The position numbers were made by a program, and so were the translations under genes. Shown here in pieces: positions 9,973-18,184 of a stretch of DNA of 64,000 nt; positions within the stretch are counted from its first letter, which is position 1; each line of letters starts with the position of its first letter. The stretch spans positions 402,872 to 466,871 of the forward strand of contig NZ_LMHW01000013.1 in NCBI RefSeq assembly GCF_001428525.1, written 5' to 3'. The DNA is from Flavobacterium sp. Root186. GTDB taxonomy: Bacteria > Bacteroidota > Bacteroidia > Flavobacteriales > Flavobacteriaceae. Under the pieces are notes generated by a model, which saw nothing but the letters and a program-made list of their open reading frames with translations, was not told the origin of the DNA and did not search any database.

Positions 9973-10066
9973 GAGGTTCTAAGGGACTAAGGTACTGAGG
10001 GACTAAGGTTTTTGTTCTAAAGTTTCTTAGCATCTTAGAAACTTAGAACCTTAGCACCTCAAAAAA
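9973..10066 (-). repeat. CTAAGG word repeats at argF'/argB junction
   Basis: The 94-bp gap consists almost entirely of variants of the words CTAAGG, ACTAAGG and TTCTAAG. The left half in one orientation and the right half in the opposite one (CTTAGAAACTTAGAACC) can form an imperfect long hairpin in the operon mRNA. A related copy lies at 18298-18331. Confidence 0.65.
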
Positions 10067-11014
10067 TTACAATTTTTTAAGAATCTTCTGTAAAACCAAT
10101 TGTGCTGAATACGTTCTGTTATTCGCTTGCTCAATTACAATTGAATTCTCGCTGTCTAAAACTTCATCGCTTACAATTACATTTCGACGAACTGGAAGAC
10201 AGTGCATGAATTTTCCGTTGTTGGTTAATGCCATTTTATCGGCAGTAACGGTCCAGCTTGGATCGATGTTGGTAACTTTTCCGTAATCGTTGAAGTTACT
10301 CCAGTTCTTTACGTAAACGAAATCGGCGTTTTCGAAAGCTTTGTTTTGATCGTATTCGATTTTGCAGTCTTTTGTAATTTCAGGGCTTAATTCATAACCT
10401 TCGGGATGTGTGATAACAAAATCCATATCTTTTTGCATTTGCATCATTTCTACAAATGAATTCGCAACTGCCTGAGGCAAAGCTTTTGGATGTGGCGCCC
10501 ACGAAAGAACAACTTTTGGTTTATGTTTCGTTTTGTGTTCTTCCATTGTAATGGCATCTGCCAAAGACTGCATTGGGTGACGTACTGCGCTTTCCATATT
10601 TACGATTGGCACTGTTGCATGTTTCAGGAATCCTGAAATCACAGTTTCCTGATAATCTTTTTCTTTATCAACCAAACCAGCAAAAGCACGAATTGCGATA
10701 ATATCACAATATTGTGAAACTACTTCTGCCGCTTCTTTAATATGCTCAGAAGCTCCTGAATTCATAACAGCTCCGTCTTCGAACTCTAGTGTCCAGCCTT
10801 CGTTGGTAAAATTCATTACCATTACATTCATTCCTAAGTTTAGTGCCGCTTTTTGAGTACTCAAACGTGTTCTTAAACTTGGGTTGAAGAATAACATTCC
10901 AAGAGTTTTATTCTTTCCTAAACTTTGATTTTTAAGCGGGTTCTTTTTGATTTTTATCGCTTGTTTTACCCATTTTGATAATGAGTTGATGTCTTTTATT
11001 GAGATGTAGTTCAT
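10067..11014 (-). CDS. argF': N-succinylornithine carbamoyltransferase
   Basis: This 315-aa cytosolic transcarbamylase carries the carbamoyl-phosphate motif as NPSLRTRLS (instead of STRTR) and the ornithine-side motif HCLPVRR. Other features are AVRHPMQSLADA and an extended WTLEFEDGAVMNSGASEHIKE loop typical of the acylornithine (AOTC/SOTC) subfamily. Bacteroidetes members act on N-succinyl-L-ornithine, and the gene's place next to argB and argE fits this. Acetylornithine as substrate cannot be excluded from sequence alone. It lies between the GxxExxY cassette and argB. Confidence 0.9.
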   Translation of the reverse strand: MNYISIKDINSLSKWVKQAIKIKKNPLKNQSLGKNKTLGMLFFNPSLRTRLSTQKAALNLGMNVMVMNFTNEGWTLEFEDGAVMNSGASEHIKEAAEVVSQYCDIIAIRAFAGLVDKEKDYQETVISGFLKHATVPIVNMESAVRHPMQSLADAITMEEHKTKHKPKVVLSWAPHPKALPQAVANSFVEMMQMQKDMDFVITHPEGYELSPEITKDCKIEYDQNKAFENADFVYVKNWSNFNDYGKVTNIDPSWTVTADKMALTNNGKFMHCLPVRRNVIVSDEVLDSENSIVIEQANNRTYSAQLVLQKILKKL

Positions 11015-11054
11015 TTGTTTTCCTTGTTTTTTTTTATTTTTTTATGCTGAATAA

Positions 11055-11570
11055 ATTTATCCGCGGATGACACGGATTCACTTCGTGAAAACGCGGATTT
11101 ACACAGATTTTTCAATTCTATTTTTTTTGCTATTGTCAAATATTTTTCTTCTAAATTCTGGTATAGTTCCAAAATTTAAAAGTAAACCTACTTCACAATT
11201 TGTTCCTTTTAGATAATTTAAAATTTGATTTTCAAAGGCCTCAACAATACAATCTGCAGCTTTTAATTCTAGTATGATCAAATCCTCTACAATCAAATCT
11301 GCATAATACTGCCCTACCGTTATTCCCTTATAAAAAACTTCAATTTTCTTTTGCGCTTCAACTTTAAGACCTTTATTCTTTAATTCTAAATACATAGAAT
11401 TTTGATAAACCCTTTCCAAAAAGCCATGTCCTAATTCATTATAAACTTCATAAAAAGTTTTAATAATTACATCAGTTAGTTCTTCATGCAATAAATTCAT
11501 ATTTCAACATTTAAAAATCCGTAAAAATCCGCGTTTTCACGAAGTGAATCCGTGTCATCCGCGTATAAAT
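11055..11570. mobile_element. Inverted-repeat cassette carrying a GxxExxY gene
   Basis: A 39-bp perfect inverted repeat (11062-11100 and 11525-11563) brackets the gene at 11099-11500. With one mismatch it extends to 46 bp (11055-11100 and 11525-11570). The gene's stop codon lies in the left repeat, and the right repeat ends exactly next to the proB stop codon at 11571. Each arm contains a small internal palindrome (TTCAC TTC GTGAA). No clear target duplication was seen. It is inserted within the arginine operon in the same direction as transcription. Confidence 0.65.
11099..11500 (-). CDS. GxxExxY protein (PD-(D/E)xK nuclease-like fold)
   Basis: This 133-aa protein has the family signature GHGFLERVYQ near residue 25 and, later, YYADLIVEDLIILELKAAD. 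The latter is the D...ExK pattern of PD-(D/E)xK enzymes. The family is widespread in Bacteroidetes and cyanobacteria with no settled function. It has no role in arginine synthesis and is flanked by perfect 39-bp inverted repeats, which suggests arrival as a cassette. Nuclease activity is an inference from the fold motif. Its low-GC composition matches the surroundings. Confidence 0.85.
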   Translation of the reverse strand: MNLLHEELTDVIIKTFYEVYNELGHGFLERVYQNSMYLELKNKGLKVEAQKKIEVFYKGITVGQYYADLIVEDLIILELKAADCIVEAFENQILNYLKGTNCEVGLLLNFGTIPEFRRKIFDNSKKNRIEKSV

Positions 11571-12332
11571 CTACACAATTTTTGTGAAAGAAATTTCTTC
11601 CTTTAGTGCTTTCAATATAAAATTATCATTTAATCCGTTTACAATCCAGGTTTCAATGTTGGCTGCTTTTGCGATTCCGGCTGCTTCGATTTTGGACTGC
11701 ATTCCACCAGTTCCGTGTGATGATTTTGATTCTCCGATTTCTTTTTCTAATACTTTTAGATCGTTTACCAATTTAATCGTTTCCGGATTTTCATCGTGAA
11801 TGGAATCTTTCGTATAAATGCCGTTCGTATTAGTGGCAATTATCAGAATATCAACATTTAGCAGTACTGCCGTTAAAGCCGCTAATTTATCATTATCTCC
11901 AAACCGAATCTCATCTGTGGCAACGGTATCATTTTCATTGATAATCGGAATGTAATTGTTTTTAACCAATACATTAATGGTGTTTACAATGTTCTTTTTG
12001 GTCTGTTCTTTTTCGAAATCAGAATAAGAAAGCAAACACTGCGAAGTATTTAATCCTAAATCCTTAAAATTTTCATTGTAAATCCGCATTAAATGAGGCT
12101 GTCCGATAGAAGCTAAAGCTTGTTTTACAAAAACATCTTTATCTTGATTGTCCAGCTTTACAAATTGCTTTGCTGCTGCAATTGCTCCGGAGCTGACTAT
12201 GATAAATTCATATTCATCGTTTAGAGCAGCGATTTGTATTCCAAGGTCTTCAATCTTTCCCCGCGAAATATGATTGGTTTCTTTGGTTAAAGTATTACTT
12301 CCTATTTTTAATAAAATCCTTTTTTTACCCAT
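11571..12332 (-). CDS. proB: Glutamate 5-kinase, catalytic domain only
   Basis: This 253-aa amino-acid kinase makes gamma-glutamyl phosphate, the first step of proline synthesis. Motifs are LLKIGSNTL, VSSGAIAAA, NENDTVAT, FGDNDKLAA and GTGGMQSKI. It ends where the kinase domain ends and lacks the C-terminal PUA domain of the E. coli enzyme (about 367 aa), as in many Bacteroidetes. It sits inside the arginine operon between proA and the GxxExxY cassette. Confidence 0.93.
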   Translation of the reverse strand: MGKKRILLKIGSNTLTKETNHISRGKIEDLGIQIAALNDEYEFIIVSSGAIAAAKQFVKLDNQDKDVFVKQALASIGQPHLMRIYNENFKDLGLNTSQCLLSYSDFEKEQTKKNIVNTINVLVKNNYIPIINENDTVATDEIRFGDNDKLAALTAVLLNVDILIIATNTNGIYTKDSIHDENPETIKLVNDLKVLEKEIGESKSSHGTGGMQSKIEAAGIAKAANIETWIVNGLNDNFILKALKEEISFTKIV

Positions 12333-12501
12333 TGTTGTTGTTTTGCTGCGATTTTTTTAACCGCAAAGTGCGCAAGGTTCTTATATTGTTTGTGCTTGCA
12401 AACGATAAGTTCGCAAAGCTTTATCTATAATTAAATTCCAATCCAGAAGCCTCGGTATAAAATTCCAAATTCCAATAAGTCTAAAATTCTAAGAAGTCTA
12501 A
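12333..12501 (-). repeat. Word repeats at proA/proB junction
   Basis: The 169-bp gap holds two unrelated repeat types. GCAAAG/GCGCAAGG words lie at about 12362-12420, and AAATTCCAA / TCTAAAATTCTAAGAAG words at about 12430-12500. No ORF is credible here. The gap lies inside the operon transcript. Confidence 0.55.
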
Positions 12502-13695
12502 TTATCTAATTTGCCCTTCTCCGTATACGTACCACTTATTGGTAACCAAATGCTGTAAACCAATTGGTCCTCTTTGATGCAATTTATCTGTGCTTATCGC
12601 TAATTCTCCGCCTAAACCAAATTGTCCGCCGTCTGTAAAACGGGTTGAGGCATTGTGATAAACTGCGGCAGCATCAACAGCTTCCATGAATTTTTTGGCT
12701 GCTTTTTCCTCTTTTGTAATAATGGCCGCCGAATGCCCTCCACAATATTTGTTGATTTTTTCGATAGCATGCTCTTCAGAATCAATGGTTCCGATGACGA
12801 TTTTATAGTCTAAAAACTCTTCGTACCAGATATCTTCGTTTTGAAGCGTTTCCGTATTTTCGAAATTTTCTAATGATTTATCAACGATAATTTCCACTTT
12901 TGATTCGGTTAAAACTTCAATTAACATAGCCGTAAAACCTTCAAAATTAGGCAATCTTGAATCTATCAAAACTTTATCCAAAGCATTACAAGCCGAGATT
13001 TTAGAGGTTTTGGCATTCAAAATTACTTTTAAAGCCAAATCAGTATCTGCATTTTCATGAACGTAAACAAAATTGTTTCCGCGGCCGCTTACAATTACTG
13101 GGCAGGTTGCGTGTGCTTTTACAAACTCAATTAGTTTTTCTCCGCCTCTTGGAACAATTAAATCGACTTTTTGAGTTGGTTTTTCTAAGAATGCCTGAGT
13201 TTCCGTTCTGTTGTAATTCAGATATTCCACCCAATCTTTTGAAATTCCGTTTTCTTCTAAAGCTTTATGCCAAAGACTTACGATTTTCAAATTTGATTGT
13301 AGAGATTCTTTTCCTCCTTTTAATAAAATCTTATTTCCAGATTTAAAAGCAATTCCGCCCGCTTCAATCGTAACATCGGGACGAGATTCGTAAATAATTA
13401 AAATTGTACCAAAAGCGGCTGTTTTATTCACCACTTTTATTCCATTATCATGTGTAAAATGAAAACGCTCAACGCCAACAGGATCTTCCTGAGAAGCTAA
13501 TTGGTTCAATGATAAAATCATCTCATCGACTTTTTTATCATCTACTTTCAAGCGTTCTTCCATCGCTAAATCTGAGCCGTCATAAGCCAATAAATCTTCC
13601 TGATTCGTTAGAATAATCTGACTCCGCTCCTGCTCGACCAGCTTTGCCATAGAATGCAAAACGAGATTGCGTTTTTCAATTGATAATGGGTTCAT
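12502..13695 (-). CDS. proA: Glutamate-5-semialdehyde dehydrogenase
   Basis: This 397-aa cytosolic enzyme reduces gamma-glutamyl phosphate with NADPH to glutamate semialdehyde. Signatures are IYESRPDVT, LLKGGKE, VPRGGEKLI, the catalytic Cys in KISACNALDKV, and GLGGELAISTDKLHQRGP near the end. It is located between argD and proB, so proline genes are transcribed with the arginine genes. The product could feed proline synthesis, or ornithine through transamination. Confidence 0.95.
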   Translation of the reverse strand: MNPLSIEKRNLVLHSMAKLVEQERSQIILTNQEDLLAYDGSDLAMEERLKVDDKKVDEMILSLNQLASQEDPVGVERFHFTHDNGIKVVNKTAAFGTILIIYESRPDVTIEAGGIAFKSGNKILLKGGKESLQSNLKIVSLWHKALEENGISKDWVEYLNYNRTETQAFLEKPTQKVDLIVPRGGEKLIEFVKAHATCPVIVSGRGNNFVYVHENADTDLALKVILNAKTSKISACNALDKVLIDSRLPNFEGFTAMLIEVLTESKVEIIVDKSLENFENTETLQNEDIWYEEFLDYKIVIGTIDSEEHAIEKINKYCGGHSAAIITKEEKAAKKFMEAVDAAAVYHNASTRFTDGGQFGLGGELAISTDKLHQRGPIGLQHLVTNKWYVYGEGQIR

Positions 13696-13714
13696 TTTTT
13701 TGGTTTAATTGGTC

Positions 13715-13799
13715 AATTCGTGTAATCGTTTAATCGTGTAATCGTTAATTCGTTTAATCGTGTAATCGTTAATTCGTATAATCGATTAAACGATTAAAC
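13715..13799 (-). repeat. TAATCG tandem repeat at argD/proA junction
   Basis: Two copies of a 26-nt sequence with a 24-bp period (13728-13753 and 13752-13777) are followed by an inverted version (CGATTAAACGATTAAAC). All are built from the words TAATCGT and AATTCGT. The whole gap between the two genes is made of this repeat. Confidence 0.7.
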
Positions 13800-13808
13800 A
13801 AATAAACA

Positions 13809-14942
13809 TTATAGCTCTTCTAAACTTTCTTTTAAAGCTTTTACAAACGTATCAATATCAGCTTTTTTCACTGTAAGCGGCGGTAAAATTCTCAATAGAT
13901 TTTTATTGTTAGCGCTTCCTGTAAAAATGTGTTTTTCGATAATTAGCTTTTTTCTCAAAGCTGCAACATCAAAATCAAACTCAACTCCTAGCATTAAACC
14001 TTTTCCTTTTACTTGTTTGATGCCTTCCACTTCTTTGATTTTTTCTAAGAAATATTCGTAAACTTCGTTTACATTTTTTTGTAAATCAAGTTTTTCAATT
14101 ACATCCAAAACCGCAATTCCTGCCGCACAAGATAAGTGGCTTCCGCCGAAAGTAGTTCCTAACAATCCGAAACTTGCTTCAAATTTTGGTGAAATCAAAA
14201 TGGCTCCAACCGGAAAACCATTCCCCATTCCTTTTGCAACTGAAATAATATCAGCGTTGATTCCGTGGTGTTGGAAAGCGAAGAATTTCCCGCTTCTTCC
14301 GTATCCTGATTGTACTTCATCTAAAATCAAAACAACATCATGTTTTTTACATGCTTTTTCTAAAGCCTGAAAAAATTCTGTTGTTCCCTGATCTAAACCT
14401 CCAACTCCCTGAATTCCTTCAATAATTACTGCTGTTACATCTCCTTTAGCCAATTCAGCTTCTACTAATTCGATTTGATTTAACGGTAAAAAGGTAACTA
14501 CTTGCTGTGCGTTAATTGGCGCAACGATCTTTTTGTTATCAGTAACGGCAACGGCTGCAGAAGTTCTTCCGTGAAAAGAATTATCAAAAGCTACAACTCT
14601 AGATTTTCCGTTGTGGAAAGAAGCTAGTTTTAAAGCATTTTCATTGGCTTCAGCTCCAGAACTGCATAAAAATAATTCGTAATTTTCTAAACCGGAAAGT
14701 TTTCCTAATTTCTGCGCCAATTCTACCTGCAAAGGATTCTGAATCGCATTCGAATAAAATCCTAAATGGTCTAATTGATTTTTTAATTTTTCTACGTAAT
14801 CTGGTTGTGTGTGTCCAATAGAAATCACACCATGTCCGCTGTATAAATCTAAGTATTCTACTCCTTTGTCGTCGTAAATTGTACAATCTACTGCTTTTAC
14901 CGGAGTTATGTCATATAATGGGTAAACGTTAAATAAATTCAT
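13809..14942 (-). CDS. argD: N-acylornithine aminotransferase (class III PLP enzyme)
   Basis: This 377-aa cytosolic PLP enzyme transfers an amino group from glutamate to N-acylglutamate semialdehyde. Features are YLDLYSGHGVISIGHT, CSSGAEANENALKLA, FDNSFHGRT, VILDEVQSGYGRSGKFFA (PLP-binding Asp) and the Schiff-base Lys in SVAKGMGNGFPVGA. Given the ArgF' type present, the substrate is probably the N-succinyl form. It lies between argC and proA, and its family also includes ornithine aminotransferases, so some ambiguity of substrate remains. Confidence 0.9.
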   Translation of the reverse strand: MNLFNVYPLYDITPVKAVDCTIYDDKGVEYLDLYSGHGVISIGHTQPDYVEKLKNQLDHLGFYSNAIQNPLQVELAQKLGKLSGLENYELFLCSSGAEANENALKLASFHNGKSRVVAFDNSFHGRTSAAVAVTDNKKIVAPINAQQVVTFLPLNQIELVEAELAKGDVTAVIIEGIQGVGGLDQGTTEFFQALEKACKKHDVVLILDEVQSGYGRSGKFFAFQHHGINADIISVAKGMGNGFPVGAILISPKFEASFGLLGTTFGGSHLSCAAGIAVLDVIEKLDLQKNVNEVYEYFLEKIKEVEGIKQVKGKGLMLGVEFDFDVAALRKKLIIEKHIFTGSANNKNLLRILPPLTVKKADIDTFVKALKESLEEL

Positions 14943-14957
14943 GTTTTTTTGTTTAAC

Positions 14958-15013
14958 GTTTCAAGTTTCAAGTTTCAAGTTACGCATAGAACTTGAAACT
15001 TGAAACCTGAAAC
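14958..15013 (-). repeat. GTTTCAAG repeat hairpin at argC/argD junction
   Basis: Three tandem GTTTCAAG words (14958-14981) and their inverse (14990-15013) form a 24-bp stem with one mismatch and an 8-nt loop. The element fills most of the 80-bp gap between the two operon genes. No T run follows in the direction of transcription that would make it a strong terminator. Confidence 0.75.
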
Positions 15014-15022
15014 AAATTTTTC

Positions 15023-16000
15023 CTAAAATCCGCTTGGTCTCAAATTTAAACCTGTGGTTTCTTCTAAACCGAACATTAAATTCATGTTTTGAATTGCTTG
15101 TCCTGAAGCACCTTTGGTTAAGTTATCTATAATTGATGTTATGAGCACCCGGTTTCCTTTTTTCAATAAACTAATGATACATTTATTCGTTTGCACCACT
15201 TGTTTCAGGTTAATATTTGTTGTGGTAACGGTTACAAAAGGTTCGTTTTTATAGAAATCTTCATATTTCTCTACTAATTGTTCCAAACTATCATCACATA
15301 ATGTATATAAAGTTGCAAAAATTCCTCTTGGAAAATCTCCTCTATTCGGAATAAAAAGCAATTCACTTTCGAAATCATCTTGCAGCTGCACCAAACTTTC
15401 TGAAATTTCACCTAAATGCTGATGCTCAAAAGCTTTATAATGCGACATATTGTTGTTTCTCCAACTAAAATGAGAAGTTTCTGAAAGTCCAACTCCTGCC
15501 CCTGTGCTTCCGGTTGTAGCATTAATATGAACATCATTATTTAGCATATTATATTCTGCTAAAGGCAATAAAGCCAATTGTATAGCCGTTGCAAAACAAC
15601 CTGGATTTGCAATATAATTTGCTTTTTTAATTTCTGCTTTGTTCAATTCAGGCAATCCGTAAACAAAATCTTTGCCTTGGAAATGAGCATCTTTATTCAA
15701 CCTGAAATCATTTCCTAAATCAATGATTTTAGTATGGCTTGCAAATGCATTTTCCTGCAAAAACGAAATTGATTTTCCGTGACCTAAACATAAAAAAACC
15801 ACATTTACGTCAGGATTTATTATATCCGTAAAATTCATTTCAATGTCGCCCATCAAATCGTGGTGTGCCACAGAAAGTGGTTTTCCTGCATTTGTAGTGC
15901 TGTAAACAAAATCGATGTTTACTTTGGGGTGATACATTAAAATTCTGATGAGTTCTCCAGCCGTGTAGCCTGAACCACCAATTATTCCGACATTAATCAT
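15023..16000 (-). CDS. argC: N-acyl-gamma-glutamyl-phosphate reductase
   Basis: This 325-aa NADPH-dependent reductase forms N-acylglutamate semialdehyde. It has the Rossmann motif IGGSGYTAGELIRIL, the catalytic Cys in IANPGCFATAIQLAL, and HQHLGEISE and IPNRGDFPRG segments typical of the family. It overlaps the argG stop codon by 8 bp, implying translational coupling. The substrate acyl group (succinyl or acetyl) cannot be read from the sequence. Confidence 0.95.
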   Translation of the reverse strand: MINVGIIGGSGYTAGELIRILMYHPKVNIDFVYSTTNAGKPLSVAHHDLMGDIEMNFTDIINPDVNVVFLCLGHGKSISFLQENAFASHTKIIDLGNDFRLNKDAHFQGKDFVYGLPELNKAEIKKANYIANPGCFATAIQLALLPLAEYNMLNNDVHINATTGSTGAGVGLSETSHFSWRNNNMSHYKAFEHQHLGEISESLVQLQDDFESELLFIPNRGDFPRGIFATLYTLCDDSLEQLVEKYEDFYKNEPFVTVTTTNINLKQVVQTNKCIISLLKKGNRVLITSIIDNLTKGASGQAIQNMNLMFGLEETTGLNLRPSGF

Positions 16001-17186
16001 GATCTAATTGATTTACAGATGAAAATATGTTTTGTGCATTTCCAAGAATTTTGATAAATCCTTTTGCATCATCAGATGTCCAAGCATTGTTCATTTCTCC
16101 GTACTGACCAAACCCTGTGTTCATCAAATCATTTTTAGATTCGATTCCGTCAAGTGAGAAATGGTATGGTTTTAATGAAACCGTTACGGTTCCGTTTACT
16201 GTTTTTTGAGTGTCTTGTAAGAAAGTTTCAATGTTTCTCATAACCGGATCTAAGAACTGACCTTCGTGGAATAACATTCCGTACCAGTTTCCTAACTGCT
16301 CTTTCCAGTATTGCTGCCATTTTCCAAGCGTATGTTTCTCTAATAAATGGTGCGCTTTGATAATGATTAATGGCGCAGCAGCTTCAAAACCAACTCTACC
16401 TTTAATTCCGATAATGGTATCCCCAACGTGAATATCTCTACCAATTGCGTAAGCATTTGCCAATTTTTCAAGAGCAACGATGTTGTTTGATGGTTTATCT
16501 GTTTTACCGTTTATTCCAACTAATTCCCCTTGCTCAAAATGAAGCGTTACTTTTTCTTCACCTTCTTTTTTCAATTGAGAAGGATAAGCTTCACTTGGCA
16601 ATGGCTGGCCTGAAGTCAAGGTTTCTTTTCCTCCAACACTGGTTCCCCAAAGTCCTTTATTGATCGAATATTGTGCTTTTTCCCAAGAATAATGAACTCC
16701 GTTTTGAGCCAAATAATCTACTTCTTCTTGTCTTGAAAGTTTTAAATCTCTAATTGGTGTAATAATTTCAATTTCCGGAGCAATCGTTTGGAAAATCAAG
16801 TCAAAACGTATTTGGTCGTTTCCTGCACCTGTACTTCCGTGTGCGATGGCGCTTGCTCCTACTTTTTTAGCATATTTTATAGCTTCAATTGCCTGAAAAA
16901 CACGTTCTGCACTTACTGATAATGGATAAGTATTGTTTTTTAATACATTTCCGAAAATCAAATATTTTATAGCTTTATCATAATATTTGTCTACGATTGT
17001 AAGATTTGCGTGTTGTGCACTTCCTAATTCGTAAGCTCTTTTTTCAATGGCTGATAATTCTTCTGCGTCAAATCCTCCTGTATCTACCAATACAGTGTGA
17101 ACTTCGTATCCTTTTTCATTTTTTAAATATTTCAAACAATACGAGGTATCTAATCCTCCGCTATAAGCTAATACTACTTTTTTCAT
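15993..17186 (-). CDS. argG: Argininosuccinate synthase
   Basis: This 397-aa cytosolic enzyme joins citrulline and aspartate using ATP. The PP-loop AYSGGLDTSYCLKYL is at the N-terminus. AHGSTGAGNDQIRFD and SINKGLWGTSVGG line the citrulline and aspartate sites. It is the second gene of the operon after a GNAT gene (56-bp gap) and overlaps argC. Placement of argG at the head of the cluster is characteristic of Bacteroidetes. Confidence 0.96.
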   Translation of the reverse strand: MKKVVLAYSGGLDTSYCLKYLKNEKGYEVHTVLVDTGGFDAEELSAIEKRAYELGSAQHANLTIVDKYYDKAIKYLIFGNVLKNNTYPLSVSAERVFQAIEAIKYAKKVGASAIAHGSTGAGNDQIRFDLIFQTIAPEIEIITPIRDLKLSRQEEVDYLAQNGVHYSWEKAQYSINKGLWGTSVGGKETLTSGQPLPSEAYPSQLKKEGEEKVTLHFEQGELVGINGKTDKPSNNIVALEKLANAYAIGRDIHVGDTIIGIKGRVGFEAAAPLIIIKAHHLLEKHTLGKWQQYWKEQLGNWYGMLFHEGQFLDPVMRNIETFLQDTQKTVNGTVTVSLKPYHFSLDGIESKNDLMNTGFGQYGEMNNAWTSDDAKGFIKILGNAQNIFSSVNQLDHD

Positions 17187-17242
17187 TTTTTATAATTTTG
17201 GCCAATACTTTCGTATTTAGCAGTTTGAGATTTCTTTTTTGA

Positions 17243-17890
17243 TTAAATTTTAAATAAAAAAATAAATGACAATAATTTATTCAAGAATAAAGCCTGTTTA
17301 ATTTTTTTAAGTCTGCTTAAAACAGCCTCGTTAAAAGGATGTCTTGGTGGTGTTTTTTGTTTTTCTTTTGGGTCATATAACATTCCGGTGCAAAGACACA
17401 TTTTGTTTTCTTTGCTTTGCAGAATCTCATAATTGGTACAAGTTTTACAGCCTGACCAAAAACTAGGATCAGTTGTAAGTTCTGAGAACGGAACTGGTTT
17501 ATAGCCTAATTCAGAGTTGATTTTCATAACCGCCAAACCAGTTGTAATTCCGAATATTTTCGCGTCTGGATACCTTTTCAAAGAGTAATCAAAAACTTTA
17601 GATTTTATCTTTTTTGCCAAACCTAAACTTCTGTAGTCAGGATGCACAATTAATCCGGAATGTGCCACGAATTTTCCGTGCTGCCAGCTTTCGATGTAAC
17701 AAAAACCTGCAAATTTCCCGTCTGCCAGAGCAATCATCGCATCACCATTCGACATTTTTTTCTGAATGTACTCAGGAGTTCTTTTAGCAATCCCCGTACC
17801 TCTTAACAAGGCAGATGATTCTATCGTATCGCAGATTTCTTGTGCGAATTTGAAGTGTTCTTCCTGGGTAACAACAATAGAGATCTTCAT
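17243..17890 (-). CDS. GNAT acyltransferase heading the arginine operon, candidate N-acylglutamate synthase
   Basis: This 215-aa protein has the GNAT core with LIVHPDYRSLGLAKKIKSKVFDYS (the R/Q-x-x-G-x-A acyl-CoA site) at about residues 80-105. Beyond the core it carries a Cys-rich tail, WSGCKTCTNYEIL and KMCLCTGML, that could bind a metal. It is the first gene of the arg operon. No canonical argA or argJ is present in the window, so it is the natural candidate for the first committed step, acylation of glutamate (succinyl-CoA or acetyl-CoA). That is an inference from position. The start ATG at 17890 is followed by MKISIVVTQEEH. Confidence 0.75.
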   Translation of the reverse strand: MKISIVVTQEEHFKFAQEICDTIESSALLRGTGIAKRTPEYIQKKMSNGDAMIALADGKFAGFCYIESWQHGKFVAHSGLIVHPDYRSLGLAKKIKSKVFDYSLKRYPDAKIFGITTGLAVMKINSELGYKPVPFSELTTDPSFWSGCKTCTNYEILQSKENKMCLCTGMLYDPKEKQKTPPRHPFNEAVLSRLKKIKQALFLNKLLSFIFLFKI

Positions 17891-18046
17891 TTCAATAATT
17901 GAAGTTAGAGTTAAAAATTAAAGCATATTGTTTAGTTTGAAATCCAGAATTGAATCCAATAAAATTAAGCAAAATAGAAGTAACATATTCAAAATCAAAA
18001 AGTTGATCAAGAAAATTTACAAAATAATAAATACTTTTAGGATATG

Positions 18047-18063
18047 TTTGTCCAGTGGACAAA
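18047..18063. promoter_or_regulatory. Palindrome in arginine-operon leader
   Basis: TTTGTCCAGTGGACAAA is a perfect palindrome with 8-nt arms around a central G. It lies in the 5' leader, about 155 bp before the first gene. A related shorter palindrome, TTTGTCCGTGACAAA, lies at 18170-18184. It could be a protein-binding operator or an RNA hairpin, and no long T run follows it. Confidence 0.5.
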
Positions 18064-18112
18064 TTATGTGATTTCAAAATGAAAAATGGATATGAATAAA
18101 TATACGGCTATA

Positions 18113-18184
18113 AAACTCAGTGAATACTATAGAGATAGTATCCGTACTTCGGGAGAAGTACCAGGTGAGTTTGTCCGTGACAAA
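18113..18184 (-). promoter_or_regulatory. Three-way-junction RNA structure in arginine-operon leader
   Basis: Three perfect 7-bp helices nest as a three-way junction. P1 pairs 18113-18119 with 18166-18172 (AAACTCA/TGAGTTT). The two inner hairpins pair 18124-18130 with 18135-18141 (ATACTAT/ATAGTAT) and 18144-18150 with 18155-18161 (GTACTTC/GAAGTAC), each with a 4-nt loop. A further stem, TTTGTC/GACAAA (18170-18184), shares three bases with P1, so the two are alternatives. The element lies 30-100 nt after the predicted transcription start of the arg operon. It matches no riboswitch class I recognise. A cis-regulatory RNA or attenuator is inferred. Confidence 0.6.

Noticed and set aside
17892..18077. 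Minus-strand frame of 61 codons ending 1 bp before the GNAT gene
   Set aside because: Its composition is that of AT-rich spacer (many Phe, Asn, Tyr), with no motif. It is probably untranslated leader, though translational coupling cannot be excluded.
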